Shown here piece after piece: positions 52,474 through 60,671 of a stretch of DNA of 64,000 bases (the stretch's first letter is position 1; every line of letters starts with the position of its first letter). The stretch comes from Thermoflexus hugenholtzii (lineage in GTDB: Bacteria > Chloroflexota > Anaerolineae > Thermoflexales > Thermoflexaceae). The notes beneath the pieces are model-generated. The model saw only the letters and a list, made by a program, of their open reading frames with translations. It did not search any database and was not told the origin of the DNA. Location: positions 1,736,001 through 1,800,000 of the forward strand of contig NZ_CP076326.1 of the NCBI RefSeq assembly GCF_018771565.1. Direction: 5' to 3'. The position numbers were made by a program, and so were the translations under genes.

Positions 52474-53808
52474 TTACGGGGTGACGGCCTGGACCTGCGG
52501 CCGCTGGAGGGCCTGCACGGCTTTCAGCTGGGCCTGGCGGGCGTAGTTGATGGATTCCGCCAGCAACCGCATGGCCTCCTGGGGGTTGTGGAAGCCGAGG
52601 GAGTTCTCCACGGCCACGAAATCCCAACGCATGTGGGCCTTGCGGAACAGCGTCCGGGCTTCCTCCGCCAGCTTGGGATCCGCGTTGGGGTTGTCCTTGA
52701 TCGCCTTCAGGGCCTCGATGGCCTCCACCAGGGCCATCTCCGCCGCGTCCTGAAGGGCCTTAGTGGTCGTCTGGATGATCTCCACCCGTTTGCGGATGAA
52801 GGGGATGTCCAGATGGCACGTGCCGCAGGCCTGCTCCATGCGATGCCAGGGGCTGGCCGCCTGATGGGAAGTGTATTTGATCCCGCCCTCGATCACGAAG
52901 GGCATATGGCAATCGGCACAGGCGACCCCGGCCAGGTAGTGAGTGGAGTTAGCGGCGTATAGCTCATACTCCGGGTGCTGGAACTTCACCAGCGGCACGC
53001 CGGTGGAAGGATGGGTCCAGTCAGCGAATTTCCGCTCGTTGTAGTAGGCCTCGATGTCCTCGAAGCGGATCCCCTTCTCCCACGGGAACACCAGGTAATC
53101 CTTGGGCTCCTTGGCGAAGTAATACTCCACGTGACACTGGGCGCAGGTCAGGGAGCGCAGCTCCTGGCGGGTGAGCTGATTGATGTCCTTGCCCAGCTTC
53201 TGGAGGGCCTCCTTCAGGGCCACCTGCTTGATCGTAGGCGCCATGGTCTTGGGGTCGTGGCAGTTGGCGCAGGAGACCGGATGCTTCACTTTCCCTTCCT
53301 CATAGAGCTTTTCGAAGGAAGCCGCGTAGAAGTTCGCCGGGCCCATCTCCTCCATTAGGCGGGGGGCATCGGCCGACTTGCAGCTCCAGCAGGTCCCCGG
53401 GGTCACCCCGCCGCGCCGCTGGGCCAGGGCCTGGCGCCGCTTGCTCTTGAGCGTGTCCTCCACCGAGTAAGCATGCCCGCGGTCCTCGCCCCATTCGACG
53501 GCGAAGAGGTGGCCCTCCCACAAGACCTTCAGACGGGGATCTTCCTCGAGCTTGTCGAAGGGGACCGAGCCCGCGTAGAGGGTCTTGCGGCCCTCCTTGG
53601 TGCGGAGCCAGCTCTCATACTCCCGGGGGAAGGCCAGGCCCCATACCGCGGGGTTCGTCTCGCCCTCGGGAATGGCCACCGGCCGCACCACCTCCAGGCG
53701 CGGCCCGCGCAGCTGGACGATCACCAGCGCCAGGGCCAGGCCCAGCACGATCACCAACACCACCAGACCCGCAATCCGCAACCAGAGCGGCGGCATCCGC
53801 TGGAACAT
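52474..53808 (-). CDS. nrfA: Ammonia-forming cytochrome c nitrite reductase NrfA
   Basis: Pentahaem enzyme reducing nitrite to ammonium outside the cytoplasm. 444 aa from ATG 53808, which has a near-perfect AAGGAGGTGA. N-terminal membrane anchor/signal (IAGLVVLVIVLGLALALVIV). Haem 1 uses the characteristic CWSCK motif (about 140-144); four CxxCH motifs follow (CANCH, CAQCH, CADCH, CGTCH). The catalytic Gln/Lys/Tyr region KPKDY-like stretch and HxxH-type distal ligands are present. 2 bp after nrfH. Confidence 0.95.
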   Translation of the reverse strand: MFQRMPPLWLRIAGLVVLVIVLGLALALVIVQLRGPRLEVVRPVAIPEGETNPAVWGLAFPREYESWLRTKEGRKTLYAGSVPFDKLEEDPRLKVLWEGHLFAVEWGEDRGHAYSVEDTLKSKRRQALAQRRGGVTPGTCWSCKSADAPRLMEEMGPANFYAASFEKLYEEGKVKHPVSCANCHDPKTMAPTIKQVALKEALQKLGKDINQLTRQELRSLTCAQCHVEYYFAKEPKDYLVFPWEKGIRFEDIEAYYNERKFADWTHPSTGVPLVKFQHPEYELYAANSTHYLAGVACADCHMPFVIEGGIKYTSHQAASPWHRMEQACGTCHLDIPFIRKRVEIIQTTTKALQDAAEMALVEAIEALKAIKDNPNADPKLAEEARTLFRKAHMRWDFVAVENSLGFHNPQEAMRLLAESINYARQAQLKAVQALQRPQVQAVTP

Positions 53809-53810
53809 CC

Positions 53811-54296
53811 TCACCTCCTTTCTAAGAGGGTGCCGAAGGCGATGGAACGCCGTTCCCCATGGGCCACCGTGCGATGGCAATCGAAGCAGAAGCGCTCACC
53901 CTGAAGCAACCCGCTCTGACCGGAGACCGTATTGAAATGGCAGCGCACGCAGTTCGCCTGAACGATCTGTCGGGTCAACGGGTCCGCGCGGATCTGGGCC
54001 GGGATCTGATAGGTAGTGTAGAAGTAAACGTGCTGCATCCCCTTCGTGACCTTCGTCGCCCATTTGAGGGGGAACTCGTGGGGGGTATGGCAATCGTTGC
54101 ACACCGCGACCCGGCGATGGGCAGCGTGGAACCAGCCTTCATAGGAGGCGTTCATCACGTGGCAGTTGTTGCAGGCTTCCGGGTTATCGGACAGATAGGC
54201 GCCGAGGCCCTGAGGGGCGAGGAACAGCGCGCCCAGCCCGGCGACGATGAGCACACCGATCACCCCTCCGATCGCCCAGTAGACGGTCGTCCGCAT
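53811..54296 (-). CDS. nrfH: NrfH-type tetrahaem quinol dehydrogenase (NapC/NirT family)
   Basis: Membrane-anchored cytochrome passing electrons from menaquinol to NrfA. 161 aa; ATG 54296 is preferred because GGGGAGG is six bases upstream, whereas ATG 54302 is too close. One N-terminal membrane helix (AIGGVIGVLIVAGLGALFLA) and four CxxCH sites (CNNCH, CNDCH, CVRCH, CFDCH). Forms a tight operon with nrfA. Confidence 0.93.
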   Translation of the reverse strand: MRTTVYWAIGGVIGVLIVAGLGALFLAPQGLGAYLSDNPEACNNCHVMNASYEGWFHAAHRRVAVCNDCHTPHEFPLKWATKVTKGMQHVYFYTTYQIPAQIRADPLTRQIVQANCVRCHFNTVSGQSGLLQGERFCFDCHRTVAHGERRSIAFGTLLERR

Positions 54297-54341
54297 CCGC
54301 ATCCTCCCCGAGGGGTGTCCTCCTGGGCGGCGAAGCCCCAA

Positions 54342-54368
54342 GTGTTATTTCAACTTGATAACTAACAC
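54342..54368. promoter_or_regulatory. Nested inverted repeat upstream of nrfHA
   Basis: GTGTTA at one end and TAACAC at the other, with GTTAT/ATAAC nested inside, in a short AT-rich island 46 bases before nrfH. Candidate operator; it does not fit the FNR consensus well. The remaining 54303-54492 gap shows nothing else. Confidence 0.4.
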
Positions 54369-54492
54369 AAGACGGACGCCAAGACCAGTGAGCCTCTTCA
54401 TACTCCGAGGATGACCCAAAACATGACTGGTCCGTCGATTTTAAGCGCGAGCTTTCGGCCCGGGGGATCCGCGCCGGTAGACACACCGCTTC

Positions 54493-56217
54493 TCACGGGA
54501 GCGGAGGCCGGTCATCGGAAGGCGCGTCCCCGTGGTCCTGAGGACGCCATCGGACGCTTCGGTAGAGAAGCCCTCCGATCAGCCCGGCCAGCCATCCCAG
54601 GCTGAGGGCCGGCGAGATGGCCTCCCCCTCCCGCCCCACCCGGATGCGGGCCAGAACCACGGTCCCTGCTTCCACGGTGACCTCTGCCGCATGCAGGCCC
54701 ACCCCGCTCGGAAGCTCCACCGCCCAGCTTCCTGCCGGCAAACGGAACGCCCGAGGCGGCCCGCCATCGAGCTCCACCCGAAGGCGCGCGTCCCCCTCGC
54801 TGGTCCCTTCCAGGCGCAGCCGTCCGCCGTAGAAGGTCCACGTCACCCGGGCCCCCGGAGAGCCCCGACGGGCGCCCTCCCCCGCCTCCGCCCACGGGCC
54901 CTCCCAACGCAGCGCCCAGTGGGCCGCCGTGTGGACCCCGGGGTCCATCCGGGGAGGCTGGCGCAGATAGGCCTGGAGCGCCTCGTAGGCGGGCAGCGGC
55001 GTGAAGTCGGGCTCCACAATGGCGAAGTAATAGAACGATTGATCCCGCTCCCGATCCGAAGCCCGCTTGAAGAACCACACGCTGGCCACCGCCACCCATG
55101 GCCACTCCCGCCGGATGCGCTCGAAAGCCTCCACCAGATAGCGGGCCTTCTGTTCCTCGGTCACCTGGCCGAAGCGCTTGTCCCCCACCCAGTCCGGCAC
55201 CGCGTTCCAGCCCATCTCCGCGATGTAGATGGGCTTGTGCGCATCCCCATGGCGCACCATGACATCCCGGATGTAAAGGGCGCGGTTGATGTTGATGACA
55301 TAAGGCCGCAGGCGGCGGTCCGTGGGCCCGGACCACAGGCCGTAGCCCTGGACGGAGAGGGCGTCGAAGCAGGACCCTGCCCCGGCCCGATACATCCGCT
55401 CCAGGAAGACGACATCGTTGATCCCGTTGGGCGGATAGGGGTTGAGGGAGAGGGTGGGGGCCAGGGCCCCGGCGATGACCACGATGCGGGGATCCACGGC
55501 CTTCAGCCGGCGATAAGCCCGACACAACAGGTCCGTATACGCCTCCGGGTCCACGGCGCAGGTCGGACACGAGCCCCACTCCGGGGCGATGTTGGGCTCG
55601 TTCCAGATCTGATAGTGGAAAACCCGTCCCCGATAGCGACGGGCCACGGCCTCGGCGAAATCGGCGAAATCCTCCGGATTGTCCGGCGGGGCGAAGGCGC
55701 CCCGGGCCTCCCCGTCATGGCGCGACCAGGCCGGCGGGCTGGTCAGCCGCACGATCAGACGCAGGCCGTAGCGCTCCGCCAGCGCGACAATGTGGTCGTA
55801 TTTCTCCCATGCCGAGCGATGCGGGAGATGCCGGCGGTCCTCGAAATCCCCCTTGCCGTGGATCTCGATGTCAGCCCAGGGGAACTCCTGCCGGATCCAG
55901 CGGAAGCCCGCCTCGGCGATCATGCGCACGGTCCGTTCCCGCTTCTCTGGCTCGACTTCCTGCTCGAGGAAGGTGTTGATGCCGAAGGGGGGATCCTCCG
56001 TGCGGGCCACCGGTATGTCGGGGGCCAGCAGGGGAGCCGGGCGCAAGGGGTTGGTGAGATAATGCAGGACACCCCGCAGGCGGGCGAGGGGGTTCTCCTC
56101 CCCGGTCACCGTGTAAGCCCAATCCATGAGGGCCGGCCCGGCCCTCCACAGGCTCAGAAGCCCCAGCCCGACCAGGGCCAGCGCGATCGCTGTCCCCCAT
56201 CCCCTTCCGTCACGCAT
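54493..56217 (-). CDS. Membrane-anchored clan GH-A glycoside hydrolase (GH39/GH5-like)
   Basis: 574 aa. N-terminal signal anchor (IALALVGLGLLSLWRAG), a TIM-barrel hydrolase, a C-terminal beta domain and a final membrane segment (LSLGWLAGLIGGLLY). Catalytic acid/base Glu in FHYQIWNEPNIAPEWG and nucleophile Glu in PIYIAEMGWNAVPDW, the clan GH-A spacing. FAEAVARRYRGRV is typical of GH39-like proteins. The polysaccharide acted on is not evident. Weak ribosome site. Stands alone between nrfHA and the 80-bp element. Confidence 0.78.
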   Translation of the reverse strand: MRDGRGWGTAIALALVGLGLLSLWRAGPALMDWAYTVTGEENPLARLRGVLHYLTNPLRPAPLLAPDIPVARTEDPPFGINTFLEQEVEPEKRERTVRMIAEAGFRWIRQEFPWADIEIHGKGDFEDRRHLPHRSAWEKYDHIVALAERYGLRLIVRLTSPPAWSRHDGEARGAFAPPDNPEDFADFAEAVARRYRGRVFHYQIWNEPNIAPEWGSCPTCAVDPEAYTDLLCRAYRRLKAVDPRIVVIAGALAPTLSLNPYPPNGINDVVFLERMYRAGAGSCFDALSVQGYGLWSGPTDRRLRPYVININRALYIRDVMVRHGDAHKPIYIAEMGWNAVPDWVGDKRFGQVTEEQKARYLVEAFERIRREWPWVAVASVWFFKRASDRERDQSFYYFAIVEPDFTPLPAYEALQAYLRQPPRMDPGVHTAAHWALRWEGPWAEAGEGARRGSPGARVTWTFYGGRLRLEGTSEGDARLRVELDGGPPRAFRLPAGSWAVELPSGVGLHAAEVTVEAGTVVLARIRVGREGEAISPALSLGWLAGLIGGLLYRSVRWRPQDHGDAPSDDRPPLP

Positions 56218-56506
56218 CGGAATCGCCCCATCTCCGTTATAGAGATGCTCCTTTCATCCCTGCGGATCGCCGGGCGTCCGCAGAAGCCATCCCGGGATCC
56301 GTGGAGCTTGATCCCCGGCTTTCTTCCCGCTTCCAGCGATCGAAGCTCGTAAGCAGGGGTTTCAGTCATGATTGTAGGCCGATTCGCAGGCTTAGGCCCC
56401 GGTCGGCTCGGGCGCTGAGGGCCTGGAAGAAACCTACCCACGACTCCCGGATCCCCAGCCGGCTGGCCCAGGATCCCCCGCCCTGGGATCCCGCGCCTCG
56501 ATCCCC

Positions 56507-56586
56507 GGGTGTGTCCCGGTTTTGCCGGGCCTGGCCGCCTTGCAGGACAACTGCTCACAGTTGTCCTGCGATTTTGGGACACACCC
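56507..56586. repeat. 80-bp palindromic element, copy 2
   Basis: Same length and same 11-bp ends as the copy at 17921-18000. Differs at eight positions; four of them form two compensated base pairs (G-C for A-T in CCGG-TTTTG-CCGG at 56516-56528, and C-G for T-A in the 12-bp stem 56542-56569) and three are in the loop. No flanking target duplication here. The stretch 56218-56506 before it shows no gene. Confidence 0.75.
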
Positions 56587-56601
56587 AGGCACCCGGCCGC
56601 G

Positions 56602-56631
56602 TTGACGCCTCCGCCTCGACGGCGTTATAAT
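56602..56631 (+). promoter_or_regulatory. Promoter P1 of the structured RNA/tRNA-Met unit
   Basis: TTGACG (56602-56607), 18-base spacer, TATAAT (56626-56631). Ten bases upstream of a second promoter. Confidence 0.7.
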
Positions 56632-56640
56632 GTTACGCAG

Positions 56641-56670
56641 TTGACAGGGTGCCCCCCTTGACGCTATCAT
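56641..56670 (+). promoter_or_regulatory. Promoter P2 of the structured RNA/tRNA-Met unit
   Basis: TTGACA (56641-56646), 18-base spacer, TATCAT (56665-56670). Tandem strong promoters indicate a highly expressed stable RNA. Confidence 0.7.
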
Positions 56671-56675
56671 GAGAG

Positions 56676-56865
56676 CGGGCATGCCGGTAAGCGGCAGATG
56701 GCCAAGAGGCATGCCTTCATCCGAGAAACTCCTCGGAGGCTTCGGCCTCCGGGGCAGGGGTCGGTGGGCGACCCCCGTGGCCGGTCCTCTGGCCTCGGAT
56801 GAAAAGTCCGTGGCTACGACCGGAATACGCAGGCAACTGCGTAGGCCCTAAATAATTTACGGACT
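56676..56865 (+). ncRNA. Candidate structured RNA immediately 5' of tRNA-Met, unknown family
   Basis: About 190 nt with at least six perfect helices: GGCATGCC pairing with its own second copy (56678-56685 / 56708-56715); TTCATCCGAG with CTCGGATGAA (56716-56725 / 56794-56803) enclosing GGAGGC-TTCG-GCCTCC (56735-56750) and GGGGTCG/CGACCCC (56757-56775); AGTCCGT with ACGGACT (56805-56811 / 56859-56865) enclosing TACGCAG-GCAA-CTGCGTA (56826-56843). UUCG and GNRA tetraloops are present. The last helix ends exactly at the tRNA 5' end, so RNase P cleavage of the tRNA would create its 3' end. I could not match it to RNase P RNA, tmRNA, 6S, SRP or a riboswitch. Confidence 0.5.
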
Positions 56866-56938
56866 GGCGAGGTAGCTCAAGTGGCAGAGCAGCCGGCTCA
56901 TAATCGGCGGGTTGTGGGTTCGAGTCCCACCCTCGCCA
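56866..56938 (+). tRNA. tRNA-Met (CAU), elongator-like
   Basis: 73 nt; acceptor GGCGAGG pairs with CCTCGCC, anticodon loop CTCATAA, T-loop GGTTCGAGTCC. Discriminator A; no encoded CCA. Acceptor G1-C72 excludes a bacterial initiator. A lysidine-modified tRNA-Ile(CAU) cannot be formally excluded. Confidence 0.92.
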
Positions 56939-56953
56939 CTCTCGGAACCCCAA

Positions 56954-56984
56954 ACGCCCCGGGGGGTCTACCCGGGGCGTTTTT
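56954..56984 (+). terminator. Terminator after tRNA-Met
   Basis: ACGCCCCGGG (56954-56963) pairs with CCCGGGGCGT (56971-56980) followed by TTTT. Confidence 0.88.
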
Positions 56985-57011
56985 CACGATTCCCCGGATC
57001 CCACCCCTCCT

Positions 57012-57049
57012 TGTGATCTTTTTCACCACATAACGTGAAATTCTTCACT
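57012..57049. promoter_or_regulatory. Two CRP/FNR-type palindromes upstream of the hdr-mvh operon
   Basis: Site 1 TGTGA-N6-TCACC (57012-57027) and site 2 CGTGA-N6-TCACT (57034-57049). Their centres are 22 bp apart, two helix turns, so two dimers would sit on the same face. Site 1 matches the CRP consensus TGTGA-N6-TCACA at nine of ten positions. No strong -35/-10 is seen between here and the first gene, consistent with activator dependence. Confidence 0.6.
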
Positions 57050-57187
57050 TTTTGCCTCCCGGGGGTCTGCTGAAATAGGAGCTGGGGATGGTATCTCGGA
57101 CCTCCTCCCGATTGAGGTGGGGACGGGAGGAGCGTGACGCATGCGGACGGACCGGACCCCAGCGCCGTTAGAGAAAGGAGCCGGCGC

Positions 57188-57760
57188 ATGGCCGCCCTGG
57201 AGCGCCGCATTCGCTACGAAGCGGAACTGGACCCCTCGTTCGCCCGGGAGATCATCGCGCTGAGCGGCTCCCCTTCCCTGATGGAATGCATCCAGTGTGG
57301 GACCTGCAGCAGCGCCTGTCCCCTCAGCCTGTATATGGATTACACCCCGCGCCGCATCATCGCCATGGTCCGCGAGGGGTTCAAACAGGAGGTCCTGCGC
57401 AGCCTGACGATCTGGTTATGCGCCTCGTGCTACGCGTGCACGGTCGAGTGCCCGAAGGGGATCCGCATCACAGACGTCATGTATGCCCTCAAGCGCTACG
57501 CCATCCGGGAGGGAATCCATCCCCGGCGCTTCCCCATCCCCCTCCTGGCCCGCCTGTTCTATGAGACCGTCCGTCGCAACGGGCGCCTCACCGAGAGCTG
57601 GACGGTCCTGAAGCTCTACCTGCAGGCGTATCCCCTCCGCATCCCGGCGATGGCGCCGATGGGATGGAAGCTTCTGCGCCGGGGACGTTTCCCGCTCCGC
57701 CCGGAGCGCATCCGGGATCGCCCGGGGCTGCAGCAGGTGCTTCGGATCGCCGAAGAATAA
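57188..57760 (+). CDS. hdrC: Heterodisulfide reductase-like subunit HdrC
   Basis: 190-aa ferredoxin-like subunit relaying electrons between HdrA and HdrB. Two [4Fe-4S] motifs: CIQCGTCSSACP and CASCYACTVECP. AAAGGAG precedes ATG 57188; a GTG at 57134 with its own purine-rich site would add 18 residues. First gene of the operon, 12 bp before hdrB. Confidence 0.9.
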   Translation: MAALERRIRYEAELDPSFAREIIALSGSPSLMECIQCGTCSSACPLSLYMDYTPRRIIAMVREGFKQEVLRSLTIWLCASCYACTVECPKGIRITDVMYALKRYAIREGIHPRRFPIPLLARLFYETVRRNGRLTESWTVLKLYLQAYPLRIPAMAPMGWKLLRRGRFPLRPERIRDRPGLQQVLRIAEE

Positions 57761-57772
57761 GGAGGGCTCGCG

Positions 57773-58681
57773 ATGGCCTATCTCTACTTCCCCGGGTGTT
57801 CGCTGAAAGGGACCGGCCGGGCTTACGAGGAATCCCTGCGGGCGGTGTTCGAAGCCCTGGGAGCTCCCCTCATGGAGCTCGAGGACTGGAACTGCTGTGG
57901 AGCCACCGCGTATATGTCCATTGACGAGCGCCAGGCCTTCGCCCTGGCGGCTCGCAACCTCGCCCTGGCGGAAGCGCAGAACCCCTCCCCCGCCGACGGG
58001 GTGGAGCTCATCGCCCCGTGCAGCGCGTGCTACCTGGTCCTCCTGAAAACGCAGCAGTGTCTGGCCACGGACGCCTCCCTCTGCCAGCGCATCTCCACCG
58101 CTTTGAAGGAAGAAGGGCTCTGCTACCGCGGCCGCGTCCGCATCCGCCACCCGCTGGACGTGCTGGTCCACGACATCGGCCTGCAGGAGCTCTCCCGCCG
58201 CGTGCAGCATCCCCTTCGGGGAATGCGGGTGGCGTGCTACTACGGCTGTCAGATCGTGCGGCCCTACGCCCTCTTTGACGACCCGCATCGCCCCACCACC
58301 CTGGACGATCTGGTCCGCGCCCTGGGCGCAGAGCCGGTGGACTGGGCGCTTCGCACGCACTGTTGCGGGGGAAGCCTGACCGGGACCCTGCCGGAGGTGG
58401 GTCTGCGCCTGAACTACCTGCTCCTCCGCGAGGCTCAGCGCCGGGGAGCTGACTGCATCATCACCGTCTGTCCGCTCTGCCAGTTCAACCTGGAGGCCTA
58501 TCAGGATCAGATCCGGCGGCGCTATCCGGATCTGAACGCCATGCCGGTTCTCTACTTCACCCAGCTCATCGGGCTGGCGATGGGTCTCCCGCCGCAGGCC
58601 CTCGGGATGCAGCGCCTGATGGTCCCCCTGATCCAGCCCGTGGGGGCTGCCGCGAAGGGAGGAGTCCATGGGCGGGCATGA
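57773..58681 (+). CDS. hdrB: Heterodisulfide reductase-like subunit HdrB
   Basis: 302 aa with both CCG domains that carry the non-cubane iron-sulfur clusters of HdrB: first set DWNCCGATAYM and APCSACY, second set ACYYGCQIV, THCCGGSL and CPLCQFNLE. In methanogens this site reduces CoM-S-S-CoB; a bacterium lacking those cofactors must use another disulfide or acceptor. The 3' end overlaps hdrA by 14 bp. Confidence 0.9.
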   Translation: MAYLYFPGCSLKGTGRAYEESLRAVFEALGAPLMELEDWNCCGATAYMSIDERQAFALAARNLALAEAQNPSPADGVELIAPCSACYLVLLKTQQCLATDASLCQRISTALKEEGLCYRGRVRIRHPLDVLVHDIGLQELSRRVQHPLRGMRVACYYGCQIVRPYALFDDPHRPTTLDDLVRALGAEPVDWALRTHCCGGSLTGTLPEVGLRLNYLLLREAQRRGADCIITVCPLCQFNLEAYQDQIRRRYPDLNAMPVLYFTQLIGLAMGLPPQALGMQRLMVPLIQPVGAAAKGGVHGRA

Positions 58682-60671
58682 GGTCTATCCGGACGGGGCG
58701 CCTCGCATCGGCGTTTACGTGTGCCATTGCGGCCTGAACATCGCCGGGAAGGTGGATGTTCACGAAGTGGTGGCGTTCGCGCGGACGCTGCCTTTTGTGG
58801 TCGTGGCCCGTGAATACAAGTTCATGTGCTCGGATCCCGGCCAGGAGCTGATCCGGGAGGACATCCGCGAGCTGAACCTGAACCGGGTGGTGGTGGCCTC
58901 CTGCTCTCCGCTCCTCCATGAGGCGACCTTCCGCCGTGTGCTGGAGCAGGCCGGCCAGAACCCCTTCTTCTTCCAGATGGTCAACATCCGCGAGCACGTC
59001 AGCTGGGTCACCGAGGATCCCCGCGAGGCGACGGAGAAGGCGAAGGCCCTGGTGGCGGCCGCCGTCCGGCGGGTGATCTTCCACGAGCCCCTGCAGCGCC
59101 GGCGGGTGCCGGTGAAGGATCGAGTCCTGGTGGTCGGCGGCGGCATCGCCGGGATCCATGCCGCCCTCACCCTGGCCGATGCCGGGAAGCACGTTTACCT
59201 GGTGGAGCGGGAGCCGACCATCGGCGGCCACATGGCCCTGTTCGACAAGACCTTCCCCACCCTCGACTGCGCCGCCTGCATCCTGACCCCCAAGATGTCC
59301 GCCGTGGCCTCCCATCCCAACATCACCCTCTGGACCTACTCCGAGGTCATCGGGGTCGAGGGATTCGTGGGCAACTTCCGGGTCCGGGTGCGGCGGAAAC
59401 CCCGCTATGTGATCGAGGAGCTCTGCGTCGGCTGCCTGCAATGTATCGACGCCTGCGTCTATAAAGACGCCCGTTTCCCGGACGAGTTCAACCTGGGCCT
59501 GGGCAAACGCAAGCCCATCTACATCCCCTTCCCCCAGGCCACCCCGCGGGTGGTCCTGATCGACCCCGAGACATGCATCTGGTTTAAGACCGGCAAGTGC
59601 AAGCGGACGTGCCTGGAGGCCTGCGAGCGGAAGGCCATCGATTTCGAACAGCAGGAGCGGATCGAGGAGATCGAGGTGGGGGCCATCATCCTGGCCACCG
59701 GCTTCAAGACCTTCGATCCGCGCCGCATCCCCGAATACGGCTACGGGAAATACCCCAACGTCTACACCGCCCTGGAGGTGGAACGCCTGGTCAACGCCGC
59801 CGGCCCGACGGGCGGGGAGGTGCGGCTGCGGGACGGGCGCATCCCTCAGCGGGTCGGGATCATCCATTGTGTGGGATCCCGGGACGAGCGCTTCAACCGT
59901 TACTGCTCCCGGGTCTGCTGCATGTATTCCCTCAAGCTGGCCCATCTCATCAAGGAGCGGACCGGCGCCGAGGTCTATAACTTCTACATCGACATGCGGA
60001 CCCCCGGGAAGGGCTACGAGGAGTTCTACGATCGTCTCCTCCAGGAGGGAGTGCACTTCATCCGGGGGCGCGTGGCGGAGGTCACCGACTGGGCCGTCAC
60101 CCCCGAGGAAGAGGGCAAGCTGATCATCCGGGTGGAGGACACCCTGATCGGGGTGGTGCGTCGGATCCCGGTGGACATGGTGGTCCTCGCCGTGGGCCTG
60201 GAGCCGCAGCCAGATGCCGATGCCGTGCGACGGATGTTCAACATCTCCTGCAGCAAGGAGGGCTTCTTCCTGGAACGCCATCCCAAGCTGGCCCCCGTCT
60301 CCACCTTCACGGACGGCATCTTCCTGGCCGGCGCGTGTCAGGGCCCCAAGGACATCCCGGACAGCGTGGCCCAGGCAGGGGCGGCGGCGGCGGAAGCCAT
60401 GGCCCTGATCGATAAGGGCTACGTGGAGCTGGAGCCCAACACCGCTTACATCGTCGAAGAGCTGTGCTCCGGCTGCAAGACCTGCATCGGCCTCTGCCCC
60501 TACAACGCCATCTCCTTCGATGAGGCCCGAGGGGTGGCCGTCATCAACGAGGCCCTCTGCAAGGGGTGCGGCACCTGCGTCGCCGCATGCCCGTCCGGCG
60601 CAGCTCGTCAGCATCTGTTCGAAGACGCCCAGATCCTCCAGGAGATCGAAGGAGTGCTGGCCTATGTCTGA
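58668..60671 (+). CDS. hdrA: Heterodisulfide reductase-like subunit HdrA (flavin-bifurcating)
   Basis: 667-aa flavoprotein, the bifurcating subunit in Hdr-Mvh complexes. N-terminal CHCGLNIAG cluster region, FAD-binding LVVGGGIAGIHAALTLADAG in a thioredoxin-reductase-like fold, an inserted ferredoxin (CVGCLQCIDACVY), AIILATGFKTFDP, and a C-terminal double ferredoxin (CSGCKTCIGLCP and CKGCGTCVAACP). Length is that of methanogen HdrA. Starts inside the end of hdrB and overlaps mvhD by 8 bp. Confidence 0.93.
   Translation: MGGHEVYPDGAPRIGVYVCHCGLNIAGKVDVHEVVAFARTLPFVVVAREYKFMCSDPGQELIREDIRELNLNRVVVASCSPLLHEATFRRVLEQAGQNPFFFQMVNIREHVSWVTEDPREATEKAKALVAAAVRRVIFHEPLQRRRVPVKDRVLVVGGGIAGIHAALTLADAGKHVYLVEREPTIGGHMALFDKTFPTLDCAACILTPKMSAVASHPNITLWTYSEVIGVEGFVGNFRVRVRRKPRYVIEELCVGCLQCIDACVYKDARFPDEFNLGLGKRKPIYIPFPQATPRVVLIDPETCIWFKTGKCKRTCLEACERKAIDFEQQERIEEIEVGAIILATGFKTFDPRRIPEYGYGKYPNVYTALEVERLVNAAGPTGGEVRLRDGRIPQRVGIIHCVGSRDERFNRYCSRVCCMYSLKLAHLIKERTGAEVYNFYIDMRTPGKGYEEFYDRLLQEGVHFIRGRVAEVTDWAVTPEEEGKLIIRVEDTLIGVVRRIPVDMVVLAVGLEPQPDADAVRRMFNISCSKEGFFLERHPKLAPVSTFTDGIFLAGACQGPKDIPDSVAQAGAAAAEAMALIDKGYVELEPNTAYIVEELCSGCKTCIGLCPYNAISFDEARGVAVINEALCKGCGTCVAACPSGAARQHLFEDAQILQEIEGVLAYV

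Noticed and set aside
54342-54368. FNR site before nrfHA
   Set aside because: Only one imperfect TTGAT-like half is present; the palindrome does not fit TTGAT-N4-ATCAA.
56676-56865. RNase P RNA, tmRNA, 6S or SRP RNA
   Set aside because: None of the diagnostic core sequences (for example the RNase P GAGGAAAGTCC core, a tmRNA tag ORF in context, SRP GGAA/AGCAG loop) or the 6S long-hairpin layout was found.
56717-56953. 78-aa minus-strand frame across tRNA-Met
   Set aside because: It contains the well-known artefactual peptide produced by reading a tRNA antisense, and covers the structured RNA.
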